Source: an uncultured Bacteroidota bacterium
Lineage (GTDB): Bacteria; Bacteroidota; Bacteroidia; JADZBD01
DNA length: 45,122 nucleotides
Direction of reading: 5' to 3'
Assembly (NCBI GenBank): GCA_937924855.1
Contig: CALEYQ010000025.1
Location: 1-45,122, forward strand
A model generated the notes under the pieces. That model was not told where the DNA came from and ran no database searches. It saw only the letters and a list, made by a program, of their open reading frames with translations. Both the position numbers and the translations under genes were made by a program. The number at the start of each line of letters is the position of its first letter. The stretch's first letter is position 1. This document shows positions 40,017 through 45,122 of this stretch, piece after piece.

Positions 40017-41534
40017 ATGCGGAAATTTATTTCTTTTCTCGCTTTCGTGCTTTCGGTGACTTTTTGCAAAGCTCAACCCCATAATAATGACGGTGACACC
40101 CTTTTTTCCTCATCATTCATCCATGAAATCCGGTTGAATTTTTCCCAACCCTCATTTTGGGATTCTCTGACCGCCTATTACACGCAGGACCGGTATATGA
40201 TGGCCTCAATTGTTTTTGACGGCTACTTTTTGGATTCCATCGGCGTTAAACTAAAAGGCAACTCTTCCTATAATTACCCTTCTGTTAAAAAATCCATGAA
40301 GGTTGGCCTGAATGAGTTTGTTTCGGGAAAGGATATCGACGATATCAATAAGTTCAACCTGAACAATTGCTTTAAGGATCCAACTTTTCTCCGGGAAAAG
40401 ATGATGCTCGATTTTCTGAATCTTTACCAATATCCCGCTCCGCGTTGTACCTATGCACGGGTGTATTTAAACAACCAGTATTGGGGCCTATATACTATGG
40501 TGGAAGAGGTAAATAAGGATTTTTTAAAAGGCTGGTATAATTTTAAAAATGGTAATCTTTTTAAAGGCGATCCCTCGGGAGATTTAAAGTGGTTGGGAAC
40601 TAATCCTGCTTTGTATTATCCCAAATATGAATTGAAAACCAATGAAACCCTGAACGACTGGTCTGATCTGGTCAGGTTTATTAATGTAATAAATAACACT
40701 CCCGCCCAGAATTTTTACGACAGCCTGGAAAGTTATTTAAACACCCATGAGTTTATCTACGAATGGGCCATTTCGAATTTGTTTGTCAACCTGGATTCCT
40801 ATCTGGGAACCGGTCATAATTATTACATATATCATGATAGCCTTTCAGGAAAATTCAGGTATATTACCTGGGATGTAAATGAAGCCTTCGGGAATTTCAA
40901 TTACACCATGACCCCCACGCAATTGAAGAATCTTAGTGCTTTCTGGGTTTCAAATCCGCCCACAAACCGACCCCTGATAAATAATATGCTTTCCAACAGT
41001 TTTTACCGCCAGAAATACGCCAATACCCTTTGCGATTTACTGGGTTATAATTTCAGTCCCTGGGCACTTTATCCTAAAATAGATTCCCTGGCTAACCGAA
41101 TCAGACCTTATGTATATGCCGACCCTAATAAGTTTTTCTCAAATCAACATTTTGAAGACAATCTTACCAACGACATAATTGTGCCCAATCAACCCGGGGG
41201 AGGGAATTTTCCGGGTTTGAAATCCTTGATTTCGGTTCGGAGAGCAGCTCTGGCTAATGAACTTGCCTCTTACGGTTGTATCCTTGGCCTTGGGGAAAAC
41301 GATTCCGAAGAAGAAATCACGGTATTCCCAAACCCGGGATCCGAGTTCTTTGTGCTTTCCCCAAAACCTTTGTACAAAATTGAATTGACCGATATTGCAG
41401 GTAAAATAATTATGGATTGGAACCCGGGAGGTCTTACTCAATTCAACATTAATCCTCAAGGGATATCAACAGGAGTTTATTTTTTAATTTTTAACGGAAA
41501 TAAGACCCAAAAAGTAATTTATCACATTGATTAG
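40017..41534 (+). CDS. Secreted CotH-domain protein with T9SS type A sorting domain
   Basis: A protein of about 505 aa with signal peptide MRKFISFLAFVLSVTFCKAQ. The CotH domain spans about 30-410: VKLKGNSSYNYPSVKKSMKV, KFNLNNCFKDPTFLREKMML, RVYLNNQYWGLYTMVEEVNK and ITWDVNEAFG, the signature of CotH atypical protein kinases (spore coat/surface). The T9SS type A domain is at the end (EEITVFPNPGSEFFVLSPKP, GISTGVYFLIFNGNKTQKV). CotH proteins phosphorylate other proteins in Bacillus; substrates here are unknown. The start at ATG 40017 gives the signal peptide. Confidence 0.92.
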   Translation: MRKFISFLAFVLSVTFCKAQPHNNDGDTLFSSSFIHEIRLNFSQPSFWDSLTAYYTQDRYMMASIVFDGYFLDSIGVKLKGNSSYNYPSVKKSMKVGLNEFVSGKDIDDINKFNLNNCFKDPTFLREKMMLDFLNLYQYPAPRCTYARVYLNNQYWGLYTMVEEVNKDFLKGWYNFKNGNLFKGDPSGDLKWLGTNPALYYPKYELKTNETLNDWSDLVRFINVINNTPAQNFYDSLESYLNTHEFIYEWAISNLFVNLDSYLGTGHNYYIYHDSLSGKFRYITWDVNEAFGNFNYTMTPTQLKNLSAFWVSNPPTNRPLINNMLSNSFYRQKYANTLCDLLGYNFSPWALYPKIDSLANRIRPYVYADPNKFFSNQHFEDNLTNDIIVPNQPGGGNFPGLKSLISVRRAALANELASYGCILGLGENDSEEEITVFPNPGSEFFVLSPKPLYKIELTDIAGKIIMDWNPGGLTQFNINPQGISTGVYFLIFNGNKTQKVIYHID

Positions 41535-44500
41535 AAAAGCCCTTCTTTTTTGTTTTTTGTTTCCCTTCGGACTTGTCGGTCAAATTCTGATTAACGAAAT
41601 CGGGTCGGCGAATGTGAACAACATAGCCGATGAGGATGGCGATTTTGAAGACTGGATCGAGTTGTATAATCCCACCTCTTCAGCCATTGACATGAAGGAT
41701 TATTATTTCAATTACAACGATGGAAAATTCAGAACCTGGAAATTTCCATCTATCATTATTCCTGCCAATGGCCGGTTGGTTGTTTTTGCTTCCGGAAAAG
41801 ATCGCCGAACCGTTATTCACCACTGGGAGGTTCCCATTTACCCTCAAATAACCTGGCGTTATTTTGTGGGAACCTCAGAGCCCGACTCCAATTGGAGGTA
41901 TCCCTTTTTCAACGACGGGGCCTGGCAAACCGGACCCGGTGGAATCGGGTATGGCGATGGGGATGATTCCACCATTATCTCTCCGACTACTTCCTTGTAT
42001 ATGCGAAAAGTTTTCTGGATTCCCGACACTTCAAAAATTGGCCTGGCTGTTTGTCTGCTCGACTTTGATGATGGAGTAGTGGTATACCTTAACGGAAAAG
42101 AACTGGGGCGTTACAATGTAGGCATCCAGGGTGTTCCTCCCCTGCACACCGACCTGGCGTATGATGAACATGAGGCTCAGTTGTATCAGAACGGAAATCT
42201 AAGCGCAGGGTTTTTTGTGGACAAGCAAACCCTCTCCAATGCCCTGCTTCCCGGTTTAAATGTCTTCGGAATACAAACCCACAATGTTTCAGCAACATCC
42301 GATGATTTATCCTGTATTCCTTATTTTCTTACCGGAAAAACGGATACCACCATTGACTATTTTCCCCTGGCTGCCAATTTCAGCCTGCACACCAATTTCA
42401 CCCTTGCCTCCAATGGTTTCACCTTGTCGCTTCATAACCCATCGGGTGGACTAAGTGATCTGGTTTATGGCTATCCGCTTCAAACCGATCATAGTCGGGG
42501 CCGAAAATCTGACGGAGCGCCCGAATGGGTAATATTTGAAACACCTACTCCCAATGACCCCAACCAGACAGCTCCCTGGTATACCTCTTATGCCGGGGTT
42601 CCCACCTTTGAAAAACCAGCCGGATTTTATCAGGGGAATCAAAGCATTTCGATTTCGGGTTTGCCCCAGACGGTAATCAGGTTTACAATAGATGGAAGCA
42701 TCCCTACCACCGCATCGCCTCTATACACAGGTCCTGTTTTTATCGACTCAAGCCGGGTAATCAGGGCCCGCCTGTTTTCTACCAACCCACAGATTTTGCC
42801 GGGAAAAACCATCACCAATACTTACTTTATTAATGAAAATATTACCCTTCCGGTTGTTTCACTGGCATCTGATCCAAAAAACCTTTTCGACTGGAATACG
42901 GGTATATATGTAATGGGGCCAAATGCCTCGCCGAATTTTCCCTACTACGGTGCCAACTTCTGGCAGGGTTGGGAAAAACCCGGTCATACCGAATTTTTTG
43001 AAAAGGGAGGAAAGCGGGGATTTTACCTGGACAACATTTTGAAAATTCATGGAAATTGGTCTAAAGGCTTCCCTCAACGAAGCTTCCGGGTTCAGGCAAA
43101 CGATGATTATGGCCAATCCATGATTAATTATAAGATATTTCCGCAAAAAGATATTGAGTCATTTAAAGCCTTTAATTTAAGAAATGCAGGTATTGACTGG
43201 AATACCACCCACATGCGCGATGGGCTGATGCACCGGGCGGTTCGAAATACCAATGCTGATATAATGGATCACTATCCCGTTGTTGTTTTTGTAAATGGGC
43301 GGTATTTTGGAGTTTATGAAATGCGGGAAAGGCAGGATGAGTATTATTTGGCCGAAAATCACAAAGTGGATAAAGACAAGGTTGACCTGCTTAGATTTTT
43401 CGGCGATGTGATGGCCGGTTCAAACAAAGATTTTTTAAGCATGGTAAGATATATTGCCACCAATGATATGTCTGTTCAAACGAAGTATGACACAGTAAAA
43501 AATCATCTCCTGGATATAAGTAATATATGTGATTATTTTGGAACAGAGATTTATTATTCAAATCCGGACTGGCTGGTGAACAACATTAAATTCTGGCGGG
43601 TAAATAATCCCCCCGGGAAATGGAGGTATATTTTGTGGGATCTGGATGGCGGTTTGGGACTTTTCAGCACTCCTTCTACAAATCTGATTCCTTATATAAC
43701 AAATTCCGATACAGTTTCTATGTATTATGGGAACCCGCATTCTTTCATGATGCAGTCTCTGTTCCGAAACATCGAATTCCGGCATTATTTTATTAACCGC
43801 TATGCCGATATGATAAATACCACATTTCATCCCAACAATCTGGGTCGTTTGGCTTTGTCAATTCATGATGAAATGTTGCCGGAAATGGCCCGTCATTTTG
43901 GAAAGTGGGGTATTCCCAACTCCAATCCATTTGGTATGGGCAGCAGTTTGAATGTTCCTATGTGGGAAAATGCATTCGATTCTTTAATGTTCTTTATTAG
44001 TGTAAGACCCCTTTTTGCTCGATATTTTGTGATTCAGGAATGGAATCTTAATGGAACGGTAGATGTTACCCTGGATGTATTTCCTCCCGGTGCCGGATAC
44101 ATTAAAATGAATACCATCGTCCCGGATTCCCTCCCCTGGACAGGGGTATACTTCGACGGGGTTCCGGTTACCATGACTGCTGTGGCAAATCCCGGTTATG
44201 TATTTAAGGAATGGACGTCTCCCAACCTGGTTCAAAATCCCCACAGGCAAAACTCCCTTACCCTCAATGTAAATCAAAACGAGCCTTTTACCGCCTATTT
44301 CCGGGAAATTGATAACTCCCTGAGCGTTTACCCTAATCCCTCTGATGGCATTTTCAATATTCTGGTGAAATTGCCCGAAGACGGGCAGGTTAAAGTGCAG
44401 GTTAGCGATTTGCTTGGCAAGGTAATTGCCGTATTGCATTCCGACGATAAAGTGAGCCCGTTCGGTGAAATATTACTTAAATTCGATGCGGAATCAATGG

Positions 44501-44589
44501 CTCTCAGGGCAGGGGTTTATCTTGTTTCGGCAATCGGCCCTGAAGGCATAAAAACGCAGAAAATAATTTATTCCGGAAAACCAAATTAG
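41527..44589 (+). CDS. Large secreted LTD-CotH multidomain protein with T9SS type A sorting domain
   Basis: A 1020-aa product with a signal peptide (IRKALLFCFLFPFGLVGQ). Domains: lamin-tail-like (about 19-70, LINEIGSANVNNIADEDGDF), a beta-rich region (about 100-260), a chitobiase-like C-terminal module (FTIDGSIPTTASPLYTGPVF, about 385-405), a CotH kinase-like domain (about 430-830: KIHGNWSKGFPQRSFRV, FVNGRYFGVYEMRERQDEYY, ILWDLDGGLG), a bacterial-repeat-like region (about 895, YVFKEWTSPNLV) and a T9SS type A domain (SVYPNPSDGIFNI, ALRAGVYLVSAIG). The start is TTG at 41527, because a stop lies four codons upstream and no ATG is near the signal. It overlaps the previous gene by 8 nt. Confidence 0.92.
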   Translation: MIRKALLFCFLFPFGLVGQILINEIGSANVNNIADEDGDFEDWIELYNPTSSAIDMKDYYFNYNDGKFRTWKFPSIIIPANGRLVVFASGKDRRTVIHHWEVPIYPQITWRYFVGTSEPDSNWRYPFFNDGAWQTGPGGIGYGDGDDSTIISPTTSLYMRKVFWIPDTSKIGLAVCLLDFDDGVVVYLNGKELGRYNVGIQGVPPLHTDLAYDEHEAQLYQNGNLSAGFFVDKQTLSNALLPGLNVFGIQTHNVSATSDDLSCIPYFLTGKTDTTIDYFPLAANFSLHTNFTLASNGFTLSLHNPSGGLSDLVYGYPLQTDHSRGRKSDGAPEWVIFETPTPNDPNQTAPWYTSYAGVPTFEKPAGFYQGNQSISISGLPQTVIRFTIDGSIPTTASPLYTGPVFIDSSRVIRARLFSTNPQILPGKTITNTYFINENITLPVVSLASDPKNLFDWNTGIYVMGPNASPNFPYYGANFWQGWEKPGHTEFFEKGGKRGFYLDNILKIHGNWSKGFPQRSFRVQANDDYGQSMINYKIFPQKDIESFKAFNLRNAGIDWNTTHMRDGLMHRAVRNTNADIMDHYPVVVFVNGRYFGVYEMRERQDEYYLAENHKVDKDKVDLLRFFGDVMAGSNKDFLSMVRYIATNDMSVQTKYDTVKNHLLDISNICDYFGTEIYYSNPDWLVNNIKFWRVNNPPGKWRYILWDLDGGLGLFSTPSTNLIPYITNSDTVSMYYGNPHSFMMQSLFRNIEFRHYFINRYADMINTTFHPNNLGRLALSIHDEMLPEMARHFGKWGIPNSNPFGMGSSLNVPMWENAFDSLMFFISVRPLFARYFVIQEWNLNGTVDVTLDVFPPGAGYIKMNTIVPDSLPWTGVYFDGVPVTMTAVANPGYVFKEWTSPNLVQNPHRQNSLTLNVNQNEPFTAYFREIDNSLSVYPNPSDGIFNILVKLPEDGQVKVQVSDLLGKVIAVLHSDDKVSPFGEILLKFDAESMALRAGVYLVSAIGPEGIKTQKIIYSGKPN

Positions 44590-44595
44590 AAATAC

Positions 44596-44985
44596 GTGAA
44601 TAGAATTCTTGTTTTTCTTTCCCTGATCTTTTTCCTCTCCTGTTCCAAAGGTCCGGGGGAAGGAGGGAACTCTTCCATTTATGGGAAAATATGGGTTAAA
44701 AATCTTAATGGGGCTTTGCAGCTGATTAATGAATACCCCGGCTTTGATCAGGAGGTTTATATTATTTATGGTGATGAAACCGGGCCCTCAGACCGGATCA
44801 GAGCCAACGACCAGGGCGAATTTGAGTTTAAATACCTCCGACCCGGAAAATACCGGATTTATGTGTATTCCGAAGACAGCGTTGCGCCGCTGCCGGTTCC
44901 CAATAAAATATCGATTTCCAAAGACCTTAAGGTGACTTCGAAAAAGCAAAAGGTTGATGCAGGAAAAATTACCATTTATAAATAA
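44596..44985 (+). CDS. Lipoprotein with a carboxypeptidase-regulatory-like (CNA-B) domain
   Basis: A 129-aa product starting at GTG 44596 with a lipoprotein signal (ILVFLSLIFFLSCSKG, lipid Cys about 16). The rest ends with NDQGEFEFKYLRPGKYRIYV, the Cna-B/carboxypeptidase-like strand pattern. It starts 6 nt after the T9SS gene, in the same operon, so it may support surface or secretion functions. The domain call is by pattern only. Confidence 0.82.
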   Translation: MNRILVFLSLIFFLSCSKGPGEGGNSSIYGKIWVKNLNGALQLINEYPGFDQEVYIIYGDETGPSDRIRANDQGEFEFKYLRPGKYRIYVYSEDSVAPLPVPNKISISKDLKVTSKKQKVDAGKITIYK

Positions 44986-44991
44986 CACCGT

Positions 44992-45122
44992 ATGAAACAA
45001 ATGATTTTATTAGGCGGAGCCTTATTTTTTTTTTTTTTTTTTTTTTATAAAAAAAAAAAAAATGTGAATTCTCTTTGAATAAATAGTTCTATTTAAATTA
45101 ATTAATTTAATTTGTATTATAA
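44992..45122 (+). CDS. Truncated gene start at a low-quality contig end
   Basis: From ATG 44992 the frame reads MKQMILLGGALFF, a signal-peptide-like start, and then runs into a T22 homopolymer (45025-45046) followed by AT and A14. It is 6 nt after the previous gene. The homopolymer and the AT-rich tail look like assembly or read-end artefacts, so the real sequence beyond about 45024 is uncertain. Confidence 0.5.

Noticed and set aside
1..45122. Whole-genome reassignment of TGA to Trp (code 4)
   Set aside because: At least six well-supported genes end with TGA, some in a TGATG coupling context, so TGA is used as a stop.

Overview
The window is chromosomal DNA from a member of the Bacteroidota. 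The evidence is four proteins with type IX secretion (T9SS) sorting domains (one type B/gliding-motility C-terminal domain, three type A), many promoters with the Bacteroidota -7 element TAnnTTTG, an almost complete lack of Shine-Dalgarno sequences, an ArsR/DUF6428 pair and a thrS-infC-rpmI-rplT cluster. I see no prophage, CRISPR array, rRNA or transposase. The right end runs into a T22/A14 homopolymer and looks like a contig edge.

Layout. 1-2918: phenylacetyl-CoA epoxidase genes (paaE partial and divergent; paaABC) with idi overlapping paaC. 3170-10075: secreted and surface proteins (1210-aa PKD-repeat T9SS protein, lipoprotein), a DinB-fold DUF1569 protein and a fatty-acid-hydroxylase-type membrane enzyme. 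10151-13340: thrS (two in-frame stops), infC (apparent ATA start), rpmI, rplT. 13394-17609: DUF4294, accC, a PRTase, shikimate kinase and hypotheticals. 17740-18721: tRNA-Lys followed by two nearly identical GIY-YIG nuclease cassettes; the second carries a copy of the tRNA 3' end and its terminator. 18987-21721: a small zinc-ribbon-like protein and a three-gene envelope cluster. 21718-29152: DNA damage tolerance genes (SRAP peptidase, DnaE2-type polymerase, DinB, an XRE-S24 LexA-like regulator) plus a DUF6340-like lipoprotein and a chimeric gene remnant. 29431-33501: a T9SS protein and katG with one in-frame TGA. 33807-39922: arsR/DUF6428, a YgiD-type dioxygenase, a DnaQ/GIY-YIG nuclease, pdhC-pdhA and cdd. 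40017-45122: two CotH-domain T9SS proteins, a lipoprotein and a truncated gene.

Most interesting system: three matching 16-bp sites (fitting TTYYACABTTTGYRAA on the minus strand) lie upstream of dnaE2, dinB and the S24 regulator gene. Two sit exactly 23 nt upstream of the -7 element. I read this as a self-contained SOS-like mutagenesis regulon: regulator, Pol IV, DnaE2 and SRAP, the last probably co-transcribed with dnaE2. Also notable: the tandem tRNA-end/GIY-YIG cassette; nonsense codons at conserved Trp positions in thrS and katG, although TGA is a normal stop elsewhere here; and infC with a strong GGAGG site followed by ATA.

ORFs were chosen by protein-family recognition, not database search. 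Several starts were moved inward to the ATG supported by family N-termini or signal peptides.
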